Shown piece after piece: positions 28,000-36,006 of a stretch of 64,000 nucleotides of DNA (the stretch's first letter is position 1; the number at the start of each line of letters is the position of its first letter). The notes beneath the pieces were generated by a model that saw nothing but the letters and a program-made list of their open reading frames with translations, was not told where the DNA came from and did not search any database. Both the position numbers and the translations under genes were made by a program. Source of the stretch: Planctomyces sp. (GTDB taxonomy: Bacteria > Planctomycetota > Planctomycetia > Planctomycetales > Planctomycetaceae); NCBI GenBank assembly GCA_019636235.1, contig JAHBXW010000001.1:682001-746000 (forward strand), given 5' to 3'.

Positions 28000-30171
28000 A
28001 TGACTTCAGGTATCAATCGGCTGGGACGCCGGCCCCATCCCATGTCCGGACTCGCCGCAGACGCTCCCCGCCTTTCGGAGCGCCAGGAAGCCGAAGTCGA
28101 AAGCAACCTCCGCCGCGCGCGGGACTGGCTGCTCGACCAGCAGCATCTGGAAGGCCACTGGATCGGCGAACTGGAAGGGGACTCGATCCTCGAATCCGAG
28201 TACATCCTGCTGCTGACGTACCTCGGTCGAGGACAGTCGGAAATCGCTCGCGCCTGCGCAAACACCATCCGCGGCCAGCAGCTCGCCGGCGGCGGCTGGG
28301 CGATGTTTCCCGGCGGGCCGCTGGAAATCAGCGCCTCGGTGAAAGCCTACTGGGCATTGAAGATTGTCGGCGATGATCCGAACGCCGAACACATGCGGCG
28401 GGCTTGCGAGGCGATTCGCGCCGCCGGCGGAGCCGAGAAGGTCAACAGCTTCACCCGCTACTACCTGGCGCTGCTGGGCGTCATCTCTTACCGGCAGTGC
28501 CCGGCCATCCCGCCGGAGCTGATGTTCATCCCCAAATGGTCCCCCTTCAACATCTATGAGATGTCGGCCTGGTCGCGGACGATCCTCGTCCCGCTGAGCC
28601 TGCTGTGGGCCTTCCAGCCCTGCGTCCCGGTCAGCGACGCGGAGAACATCCGCGAGCTGTTTCTGAAGACTCCTGAAGAGCTGCCGGTCGTCATGCACGA
28701 CTGCCAGCAGCTCGACGCCCTGTCGCGGCGGACGCGACTCAACTGGTCGGCTGTGTTCCGGGGCGTCGATCGCGTCTGGAAGGGCCTTGAACGGATGCGG
28801 CTGATGCCGTTGCGGCAGCGGGCGATCCGCCGCGCCGCGCGGTGGATGATGGAACGGTTTGAGGGCAGCGACGGCCTGGGCGCGATCTTCCCGCCGATCG
28901 TCTGGAGCATCGTGGCGCTGAAGTGCCTGGGCTACTCCGAGGAGTCGCCGGAAATCCGGACGGCCCTCGGGGAACTCGAAAAACTCACGCTGCGCGACGG
29001 CGACGAGGCGTGGCTGGAACCCTGCCGGTCCCCGGTCTGGGACACCGCGATCAGCATCATCGCCCTGCGCGACGCTGGCGTTCCCGAAAGCGATCCGCAG
29101 ATCCAGCAGGCGGCGGCATGGCTGCTGTCGAAGGAGATCCGCAGGGCGGGCGACTGGTCGGTGCGGCGTCCCGACGTCGAGCCCTCGGGCTGGGCGTTCG
29201 AGTTCCACAATGAGTTCTACCCGGACGTCGACGACACGATCATGGTGCTGATGGCGCTGGCCAGAGTCCTGCCGGACCAGGCCGACGTCGACTGGACGAC
29301 GGCCTTCGCGCCGGACCGGACCACAGGCTCGATGATTCAGATCGAGACCGCCGTGCTGGCGGCCCGGACGTCCGATCCGCGGCGCGCTGTCGAGCGGCTG
29401 TCGGCGGCGCAGCCCATTCTTGAAGCCATGCGGCGCGGCATGAACTGGATCCTCTCGATGCAGAGCCGCAACGGCGGCTGGGGCGCCTTCGACGCCGACA
29501 ACACCCGCGAACTGCTGACGCGCGTGCCCTTCGCCGACCACAACGCGATGATCGACCCGCCGACGGCCGACATCACCGCCCGCACGCTGGAGATGTTCGG
29601 CCGCTGCGGCGCGGCGCCGACGCTGTCGGCGCTCGCACGAGCCTTGGATTTCGTGTGGGCCAGCCAGGAGTCGGACGGCGCCTGGTACGGCCGCTGGGGC
29701 GTGAATTATCTGTATGGCACGTGGCAGGTGCTGGTCGGGCTGGAGGCGATCGGCGTGCCGTCGTCCGACCCGCGCGTGCAGCGCGCGGCGGCGTGGCTGA
29801 AGTCGAAGCAGCAGGCGTCGGGCGGCTGGGGCGAGACGGCCTGCAGCTACGATCACCCGGAACTGCGGGGCGAGGGGATCGCGACTGCGTCTCAGACCGC
29901 GTGGGCGGTGCTGGGGCTGATCGCGGCCGGCGAGGCGGGCTCGCTTTCAGTGACGCGCGGCATCCGGTTCCTGACCGAAACTCAGACGGCCGAAGGAACC
30001 TGGGAGGAAACGGAGTTCACCGGGACCGGCTTCCCCAAAGTGTTCTACCTTCGCTATCACCTGTACCGGCACTACTTCCCGCTGATGGCGCTGGGCCGGC
30101 ATCTCCAGTCCTGCGGCGGCGTGCCGGAACATTCGCCGCTGCGGGTCTCGGGGACTTCCGACGAAGGTTGA
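28000..30171 (+). CDS. shc: Squalene-hopene cyclase
   Basis: This 723-residue protein cyclises squalene to hopene/diplopterol, a membrane-bound step of hopanoid synthesis. The catalytic acid motif DVDD is at 409-412 inside FEFHNEFYPDVDDT, and several QW repeats are visible (for example GGWGAF, DGAWYGRWGVNYLYGTW, GGWGET). The N-terminal helix region (HLEGHWIGELEGDSILESEYILL) is typical of the bacterial enzyme. Length is in the usual range with an N-terminal extension of about 15 residues; an in-frame ATG at 28042 is an alternative start. No squalene-synthesis gene (hpnCDE) is adjacent. An aldolase-like gene follows after 46 bp. Confidence 0.95.
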   Translation: MTSGINRLGRRPHPMSGLAADAPRLSERQEAEVESNLRRARDWLLDQQHLEGHWIGELEGDSILESEYILLLTYLGRGQSEIARACANTIRGQQLAGGGWAMFPGGPLEISASVKAYWALKIVGDDPNAEHMRRACEAIRAAGGAEKVNSFTRYYLALLGVISYRQCPAIPPELMFIPKWSPFNIYEMSAWSRTILVPLSLLWAFQPCVPVSDAENIRELFLKTPEELPVVMHDCQQLDALSRRTRLNWSAVFRGVDRVWKGLERMRLMPLRQRAIRRAARWMMERFEGSDGLGAIFPPIVWSIVALKCLGYSEESPEIRTALGELEKLTLRDGDEAWLEPCRSPVWDTAISIIALRDAGVPESDPQIQQAAAWLLSKEIRRAGDWSVRRPDVEPSGWAFEFHNEFYPDVDDTIMVLMALARVLPDQADVDWTTAFAPDRTTGSMIQIETAVLAARTSDPRRAVERLSAAQPILEAMRRGMNWILSMQSRNGGWGAFDADNTRELLTRVPFADHNAMIDPPTADITARTLEMFGRCGAAPTLSALARALDFVWASQESDGAWYGRWGVNYLYGTWQVLVGLEAIGVPSSDPRVQRAAAWLKSKQQASGGWGETACSYDHPELRGEGIATASQTAWAVLGLIAAGEAGSLSVTRGIRFLTETQTAEGTWEETEFTGTGFPKVFYLRYHLYRHYFPLMALGRHLQSCGGVPEHSPLRVSGTSDEG

Positions 30172-30217
30172 CCCGCGGGACCGGCCGCTCCTGACCTCCT
30201 GCCCTCCGCCGCCGCCG

Positions 30218-31408
30218 TTGAAGAAGACGCTCGAACACAAGCTGGCCGCGATTCATGCCGACCCCGCCGGCTGTCGCGAATTCCTCATCGCCGACGCCAA
30301 GGACGCCGACATGGCGTTCGGAATCGGCGCGCCGGGCATGTCGCCCGAGAGGCATGACGGCGAACTGCGCTTCCGCACGCTCGCTGAGTACCGCGAACAG
30401 ATCCGGCTGATCGTCCGCCAGGCCGACGTCGACATCATGCTGATGTCGGCCAGCACCAGCGAAGTCCTGACGCTTCAGGACCGGCTATTCGACGATTCGC
30501 CCGTCACGCCCGCGATCCGCGCCAACGACACGACCGACATCTGGGTGTTCCGGGGCAGCCGGATCGGCGGCGAGGCGTCCCGCCCGTTCCGGTCGGCGAG
30601 CATCGATCATGCGCAGTGCGGCCGGCTCGACTGCGGCCCGGACGAGCGGACCCGCGGCGCGAATCTGGGCCTGTATTCGATCACATTCAACAACGACCGC
30701 GATCGCGATCTGGAAGCCCTCGAATGCTACGCGCAATTCCGCGACGAAGCGGAGCGCAAGGGCTTCCGGCACTTCCTGGAAGTCTTCTATCCGAACGTTT
30801 CGGGCGTTGTCGCGCCGGAGCTGCTCCCGCAGTTCATCTGCGACGCCATCGTCCGAACGCTGGCCGGCGTGACCTCGTCGTCGCGGCCGATGTTCCTGAA
30901 AATCCCCTTCCCCGGCCCGCGGGTGCTGGAGGAACTGGTCGCTTACGATCCGCATCTGGTGGTGGGCGTTTTAGGAGGCTCAGCGGGCACGACGCGGGAC
31001 GCATTCCAGCTCATCGCCGATGCGCGGCGGCACGGCGCGCGGATCGCGCTGTTCGGCCGGAAGATCAACCAGGCGGAGAATCAGCTCGCCTTCATCCGGT
31101 TTCTGCGGCTGATCGTCGAGGACGCGCTGAGCGCCGAAGAGGCGGTGCGCGCCTACCACAGCGTGTTGGAGAAGCTGGGGCTGCACCCGCACCGGCCGCT
31201 GTCGGAGGACCAGGAGCTGACCTCGACGGGAACAAGCTACGGCGGCGGCGGGTCGACGCGTCGCTCGACGTCGGTCGGCCGAAACGGCGGCGAGGCGGCG
31301 GGCGGCAGCGGGTCGGGGGCCACGGACGCGAAGAAGTTGACGGAAATGACGGCCGAGGAGCGGCTGGCGTACCACCGGGCGCGGCTGAATCGGGCGCTGG
31401 GGGAATGA
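30218..31408 (+). CDS. Aldolase-like (beta/alpha)8 barrel protein with Gly/Ser-rich tail
   Basis: This 396-residue protein of unknown function appears to be a TIM barrel. Visible blocks are FLIADAKDADMAFGIGAPG near the start, LMSASTSEVLTLQDRLF, GANLGLYSITFNNDRD, FRHFLEVFYPNV, PMFLKIPFPGPRVLEELVAYDP and RIALFGRKINQAENQLAFIRFLRL. A Lys in FLKIPF and one in GRKINQ could serve a class I aldolase (DeoC/LacD-like), but this is inference. Residues about 330-375 are a Gly/Ser/Thr/Arg-rich linker before a short terminal helix. The start is a TTG at 30218, chosen because coding-like sequence begins there; the first in-frame ATG (MAFGIG) would truncate the conserved N-terminus. It is likely co-transcribed with shc. 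Confidence 0.72.
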   Translation: MKKTLEHKLAAIHADPAGCREFLIADAKDADMAFGIGAPGMSPERHDGELRFRTLAEYREQIRLIVRQADVDIMLMSASTSEVLTLQDRLFDDSPVTPAIRANDTTDIWVFRGSRIGGEASRPFRSASIDHAQCGRLDCGPDERTRGANLGLYSITFNNDRDRDLEALECYAQFRDEAERKGFRHFLEVFYPNVSGVVAPELLPQFICDAIVRTLAGVTSSSRPMFLKIPFPGPRVLEELVAYDPHLVVGVLGGSAGTTRDAFQLIADARRHGARIALFGRKINQAENQLAFIRFLRLIVEDALSAEEAVRAYHSVLEKLGLHPHRPLSEDQELTSTGTSYGGGGSTRRSTSVGRNGGEAAGGSGSGATDAKKLTEMTAEERLAYHRARLNRALGE

Positions 31409-31472
31409 CGATCGGCGAACTTCGCGGGATCGCGAGGTTCGGGCGGGCTGCGAAGGGTCCGCGGCGTCGGGC

Positions 31473-31502
31473 TTTCGGTTCCGGCCGAGCGTCTGCTATA
31501 AC
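31473..31502 (+). promoter_or_regulatory. Promoter candidate for rpsA
   Basis: -10 TATAAC (31497-31502) with a weak -35 TTTCGG (31473-31478), spacer 18 bp. It leaves a leader of about 155 nt before the S1 gene, containing a short CCGGTC-AGTGG-GACCGG hairpin. Confidence 0.42.
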
Positions 31503-31662
31503 CTGAGCCGGAGCCACAAGTAGCGCTTCGGCCATCGGCTGTGCGCCGGTCAGTGGGACCGGTCCCGATCGTCCATTGCGCGGAGAGTCCCTTTTCACTT
31601 TGCCCCAGTCTTTGCCCGCGGCGGACGGCTCGACGCCCGCGCGTAAAGCCCTTATGTGACAC

Positions 31663-33447
31663 ATGGTCGATCGGAACCTCATTCGGGAATTTCATGTTGA
31701 TGATGCGGACCTCGACGCGCAGTTCGGCGAGTCTCTGAACGAATTGATGGACGGCAATGGCGAGTTCGACATCGCCATTGATGAGCGGTCGCGCGGGTTT
31801 GATCAAAACCAGATCGTCATCGGGACGGTGCTGGAAACGGATGGCGACGAAGTGCTCGTCGACATCGGCTATAAAAGCGAAGGCGTCGTTCCGCTGAACG
31901 AATGGGCCGACGAAGAAGAGAAGCCGAAGCCGGGCGACCGGATCGAAGTCCTGCTGGAAGAGGTCGAGGGCGAGCAGGGTCTGATCATGCTTTCCAAGCG
32001 GAAAGCGGATCGGATGAAGGACTGGATGAGCGTCGTCGAGTCGAAGAAGGAAGGCGACATCGTCGAGGGCGCGGTCGTCCGGAAGATCAAGGGCGGCCTG
32101 CTGGTGAACATCGGCGAGAACACGACGACCACGGGCAGCCGGGGCGTCAACGTGTTCCTGCCGGCCAGCCAGGTCGACATCCGCCGCCCGCAGGACATTG
32201 GCGACTACATCGGCCAGCGCATCCAGTGCATGATCCTGAAGATCGACGAGCAGCGCCGGAACATTGTCGTTTCGCGCCGCAAGCTGATCGAGGACCAGCG
32301 CGCCGAAATGAAGCGCAAGCTGCTGGCCGAACTCGAGAAGGGCCAGATCCGCAAGGGCGTGGTCAAAAACATCGCCGACTTCGGCGCGTTCGTGGACCTC
32401 GGCGGCATCGACGGCCTGCTGCACATCACCGACATGAGCTGGGGCCGCATCGGCCATCCCTCGGAGATGGTCAAGATCGACCAGGAACTCGAGGTGATGG
32501 TGCTGAACGTCGACCGCGAGAAGGAAAAAGTCGCGCTCGGCCTGAAGCAGCGTCTGCCCAGCCCGTGGGACAACGTCCCGGCCAAGTATCCGGTCGGAAC
32601 GCGGGTCAAGGGCGAGGTCGTCAACGTGATGAGCTACGGCGCCTTCGTGAAGCTGGAAGACGGCATCGAAGGCCTGGTGCACATCAGCGAGATGTCCTGG
32701 ACCAAACGCGTCAATCACCCCAGCGAGCTGGTGCGGATCGGCGACGAGGTCGAGGTGGTGGTGCTGGCCATCAACACCGACAAGCAGGAAATTTCGCTGG
32801 GCATGAAGCAGACCCAGCCCAACCCGTGGGACAACGTGGCCGCCAAGTACCCGGTCGGCCAGCAGGTCACCGGGGTGGTCCGGAACCTCACGAACTACGG
32901 CGCCTTCATCGAACTCGAAGAGGGCGTGGACGGCCTGCTGCACGTCAGCGACATGTCGTGGACCCGCAAAATCTCGCACGCCAGCGAGATGCTGAAGAAG
33001 GGGGACACGGTCACCTGCACGGTCATCTCCGTGGACGAGCCCCGCAAACGGATCGCCCTGGGCATGAAGCAGCTCGGCAACGATCCCTGGGAGAACCAGA
33101 TTCCCGACCGCTACAAGCCGGGATCGATCGTCACCGGCAAGGTCACGAAGATCACGAACTTCGGCGTGTTCGTCGAGCTGGAAGAGCAGCTCGAAGGACT
33201 GCTGCACGTCTCTGAGCTGGCGGATCAGAAGATCGCCAACCCGGAAGACATCGTGAAGATCGGCCAGGAGCTCGAAGTGAAGATCCTGCGGGTCGACACG
33301 GCCGACCGCAAGATCGGCCTGAGCCGCAAGCTGGACGCTCCGATCGAAGAGGATCCCGCCTCCCCCGAATCCCGCGCCCCGCGCGAGCTGAAGGGCGGCA
33401 TGGGCGAATCCAGCGGCCCGCTGTTCGGCACCGGTTCGACGTCGTGA
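31663..33447 (+). CDS. rpsA: 30S ribosomal protein S1
   Basis: This 594-residue protein has six S1 RNA-binding domains (roughly 50-120, 130-205, 218-290, 303-377, 390-463, 476-545). Domains 3-6 carry the consensus 'G.V..i..fGaFV.l..giEGLvHiSe.sW'. The second domain holds an insertion (ENTTTTGSRGVN). S1 tethers mRNA to the 30S subunit during initiation. The N-terminus (REFHVDDADLDAQFGESLNELM) resembles the ribosome-binding segment of S1. There is no good Shine-Dalgarno before the ATG, as is often true of rpsA, which hints at autoregulation through the leader. A strong terminator follows. Confidence 0.97.
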   Translation: MVDRNLIREFHVDDADLDAQFGESLNELMDGNGEFDIAIDERSRGFDQNQIVIGTVLETDGDEVLVDIGYKSEGVVPLNEWADEEEKPKPGDRIEVLLEEVEGEQGLIMLSKRKADRMKDWMSVVESKKEGDIVEGAVVRKIKGGLLVNIGENTTTTGSRGVNVFLPASQVDIRRPQDIGDYIGQRIQCMILKIDEQRRNIVVSRRKLIEDQRAEMKRKLLAELEKGQIRKGVVKNIADFGAFVDLGGIDGLLHITDMSWGRIGHPSEMVKIDQELEVMVLNVDREKEKVALGLKQRLPSPWDNVPAKYPVGTRVKGEVVNVMSYGAFVKLEDGIEGLVHISEMSWTKRVNHPSELVRIGDEVEVVVLAINTDKQEISLGMKQTQPNPWDNVAAKYPVGQQVTGVVRNLTNYGAFIELEEGVDGLLHVSDMSWTRKISHASEMLKKGDTVTCTVISVDEPRKRIALGMKQLGNDPWENQIPDRYKPGSIVTGKVTKITNFGVFVELEEQLEGLLHVSELADQKIANPEDIVKIGQELEVKILRVDTADRKIGLSRKLDAPIEEDPASPESRAPRELKGGMGESSGPLFGTGSTS

Positions 33448-33474
33448 CGAATCTGTGAACGCGGCGAGTCAATC

Positions 33475-33515
33475 AAAGCCCGGGGGCGTCGCCGCTCCCG
33501 GGCTTTCTTGTTTTC
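33475..33515 (+). terminator. Intrinsic terminator after rpsA
   Basis: AAAGCCCGGG (33475-33484) pairs perfectly with CCCGGGCTTT (33497-33506), followed by CTTGTTTTCC. It lies 28 bp after the rpsA stop. This is the clearest terminator in the window. Confidence 0.88.
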
Positions 33516-33517
33516 CT

Positions 33518-33547
33518 TTGAATCTCATGACGCGAATGAGCTACGAT
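33518..33547 (+). promoter_or_regulatory. Promoter candidate for the second PPC operon
   Basis: -35 TTGAAT (33518-33523), 18-bp spacer, -10 TACGAT (33542-33547), immediately after the rpsA terminator. It excludes in-frame starts upstream of about 33555 for the next gene. Confidence 0.52.
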
Positions 33548-33615
33548 GGCATGAATCAAGATTGATGCGTTCGCCCCGCGAACGCACACGACACCTGAGT
33601 ACGGGGATCCGTGGA

Positions 33616-35943
33616 ATGCCGGTCTTTCGTCGCAGTTCGCCAACGCCCGGGCGCTTCACGGGCTGGGGCTGGCTGCTGCTTGCGTTCACATCCTCGACAG
33701 CGCCTGCCGTCGCTCAAACTCCGGCCATCGGGCTGGTTCAGCCGCGGGCCGTCGCTCCCGGCCAGGAAACGTCAGTCACTGTCCGCGGGCAGGGGCTGGC
33801 CGGCGCCGCACACCTGTGGACGACCTTCTCCGCTCCGATCCCCCCCGCGGGGGACGTCGAGGGCAACGGGCAAAGCGAAACCGAATGCGTGTTCCGCGTC
33901 GCCGCTCCCGCCGATGCCCCGCTGGGCATTCACGCCGTGCGGATCGTCTCCCCAAGGGGCGCCAGTCTGATCGCCCCGCTGCTGATCGACGACCTCCCCT
34001 CGGTCGCCGAGGCTGGCGGCAATCAGTCTGCTGCCACCGCCCAGGAAGTGGCCCTGCCCTGCGGCATCGACGGCCGCGTCGACAACCTGACTCGCGACTT
34101 CTTCAAATTCCACGTCCAGGGGGGACAGACCGTCACTCTCGAGGCGCTGGCCCGCCGGCTGGGCTCCCCCCTCGACGCCAGCTTGTATCTGTACGACTCG
34201 CAGGGCCGGATTCTGGCCTACAGCGACGACGCCCCCGGCCTCAGCGCCGATCCGCAGATCGTGCATACCTTCAAGGACGAGGGGACGTACGTCGTGGAAC
34301 TTCGGGACATCCGCTATCAGGGGGGGGATGGGCACACCTATCGCCTCCGCATCGGCGACTTCCCCGGACTGAACTCCGCCAGTCCCCTGGCCGTTCGTCG
34401 CGGATCGGATGCGCGAATCGACTTCGCCGGCGTCAGCGTCGCCGACGCCTCCCCCGCCTTCATCTCGGTCCCCGCTGACTGGCCGCACGGTTGGTACCCC
34501 GTCAGCACCCGCCGCGCCGGCGGCGTGTCGAGCGCCTTCGCCTTCGTCGCGGTCAGCGACACCGAAGAAGTTCTGGAACGCGAACCGAACGACACACAGC
34601 CGCAGGCTCAACGCGCCCCGCTGGGCGCGAGCATCAGCGGACGGCTCGATCAGCCGGGAGACGTCGACCGCTTCACCTTCACGGCGGCGCAGGGAGACCG
34701 ATTTATCTTCACCGGCATGACCCGCGATCAGGGTTCGCCGGCCGACCTCCTGCTGCGGATGCTGGACGCGAGCGGCAATCAGCTGGCGGCCGTGGACGAC
34801 AACGGAACGGCCGAGGGCGTGCTGGATTTCGCGTTTCCCGCGGCGGGCGAGTTCACGCTGGAAGTCAGCGACCTCAGCCGCCGCGGCGGTCCACAGTACG
34901 CCTATCGCATCGCGCAGGAGCGCTGGCGTCCCGGTTTCTCGCTGGCCGCCTCGTCCGACACGCTCAGCGTCCCGGCCGGAGGCGTCGCGGCTCTGACCGT
35001 CTCGGCGGCACGCCGCGATTACGGCGGCGCCATCGAGCTGACCGTCGAGGGGCTGCCTGAAGGGTATGCCGTTCCGTCGACGCACATCGGCCCGGGACTT
35101 AACCAGACGGTGCTGACGATCGCTGTCGACGCCGGCGCGCTGCCCGCGAACCTGTCCGGCGTGTCGATCGTCGGGCGGGCCCGGATCGGCGAAGACGACG
35201 TCGCCGCGCGGGCCAGCGTCACGGCCGCGCTGCGGGCCCGCTGGAGCAACGCCATCGTGGTCCCCGCGCGGATGGAACGGGAGGTCGCGGTCGCCGTGGC
35301 CCCCGCCCAGCCGATCCGGCTGCGCGTCGAGCCGCCCGTCGTGGTGTTTGGCAAGAATCTGACGGCGACGGCTCGCGTCATCGTCGAACGCGGCGACGGC
35401 ATGGACGAGGCGATCGCGCTGGCCGTCAATCCTCCCCAGGACGGCCTGCCGCCCAACGTCGCTGTCGATCTCAAGCCGATCGACAAAGGGCAGACGGAAT
35501 CAGTGGCGACGTTCACCGCGAACGAGAATGCGGCGCTCGGCCCGTTCACCGTCGTCCTCAGCGGAACGCACCAGAAGGACAACGCGGCCGTGGTCGCGAC
35601 GACGCCGGGGATCGGGCTGCGGCTCGAACCTCCCTTCGAGGCGACCGCGGCGATGCCGGAATCGACGGCCCTGCCCCGCGGCGGCGAACTTAAACTGAAG
35701 ATTGACCTCAAGCGGAACCCGGCTTACGCGGGGGACGCGAAACTGGTGGTCGAGAAATTGCCGGCCGGAGTGACCGCGGCCGAGACTGTTCTGCCGGCCG
35801 ATCAGTCGACCGTGGAACTGCTGCTGACCGCCGCGGCGGATGCCGCCCCGGCGACGATTGCTGATGCCCTCCTGAAGATCACGTCACCGGCCGACGCCAA
35901 GCTGGCCGTGGACGTCCCCTTGCCGGCGTTTCAGATCCAGTGA
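33616..35943 (+). CDS. Exported PPC-domain protein (paralogue of the left-edge gene)
   Basis: This 775-residue exported protein has a signal peptide (GWGWLLLAFTSSTAPAVAQ, about 16-34) and a TIG/IPT-like domain (IGLVQPRAVAPGQETSVTVRGQGL). It then has a PPC-like domain (about 120-240, with RDFFKFHVQGGQTVTLEALARR), a second PPC domain (about 310-430, with EREPNDTQ and DVDRFTFTAAQGDRF), and several Ig-like beta modules to the C-terminus. No catalytic motif is visible, so it is probably a surface or periplasmic binding protein. The ATG at 33616 follows a GGGGA motif; an ATG at 33565 is possible. The DUF1549/1553 gene follows after 63 bp in the same operon. Confidence 0.88.
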   Translation: MPVFRRSSPTPGRFTGWGWLLLAFTSSTAPAVAQTPAIGLVQPRAVAPGQETSVTVRGQGLAGAAHLWTTFSAPIPPAGDVEGNGQSETECVFRVAAPADAPLGIHAVRIVSPRGASLIAPLLIDDLPSVAEAGGNQSAATAQEVALPCGIDGRVDNLTRDFFKFHVQGGQTVTLEALARRLGSPLDASLYLYDSQGRILAYSDDAPGLSADPQIVHTFKDEGTYVVELRDIRYQGGDGHTYRLRIGDFPGLNSASPLAVRRGSDARIDFAGVSVADASPAFISVPADWPHGWYPVSTRRAGGVSSAFAFVAVSDTEEVLEREPNDTQPQAQRAPLGASISGRLDQPGDVDRFTFTAAQGDRFIFTGMTRDQGSPADLLLRMLDASGNQLAAVDDNGTAEGVLDFAFPAAGEFTLEVSDLSRRGGPQYAYRIAQERWRPGFSLAASSDTLSVPAGGVAALTVSAARRDYGGAIELTVEGLPEGYAVPSTHIGPGLNQTVLTIAVDAGALPANLSGVSIVGRARIGEDDVAARASVTAALRARWSNAIVVPARMEREVAVAVAPAQPIRLRVEPPVVVFGKNLTATARVIVERGDGMDEAIALAVNPPQDGLPPNVAVDLKPIDKGQTESVATFTANENAALGPFTVVLSGTHQKDNAAVVATTPGIGLRLEPPFEATAAMPESTALPRGGELKLKIDLKRNPAYAGDAKLVVEKLPAGVTAAETVLPADQSTVELLLTAAADAAPATIADALLKITSPADAKLAVDVPLPAFQIQ

Positions 35944-36006
35944 ACCGCCGCGACGCCGCGCCTGCGGCCCTGCCCCCAACGACCCCGCCTGAGTGACGAG
36001 GGAAGC

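Noticed and set aside
33508-33615. Earlier start for the PPC protein at 33508
   Set aside because: It would place the start inside the rpsA terminator and upstream of the PPC promoter.
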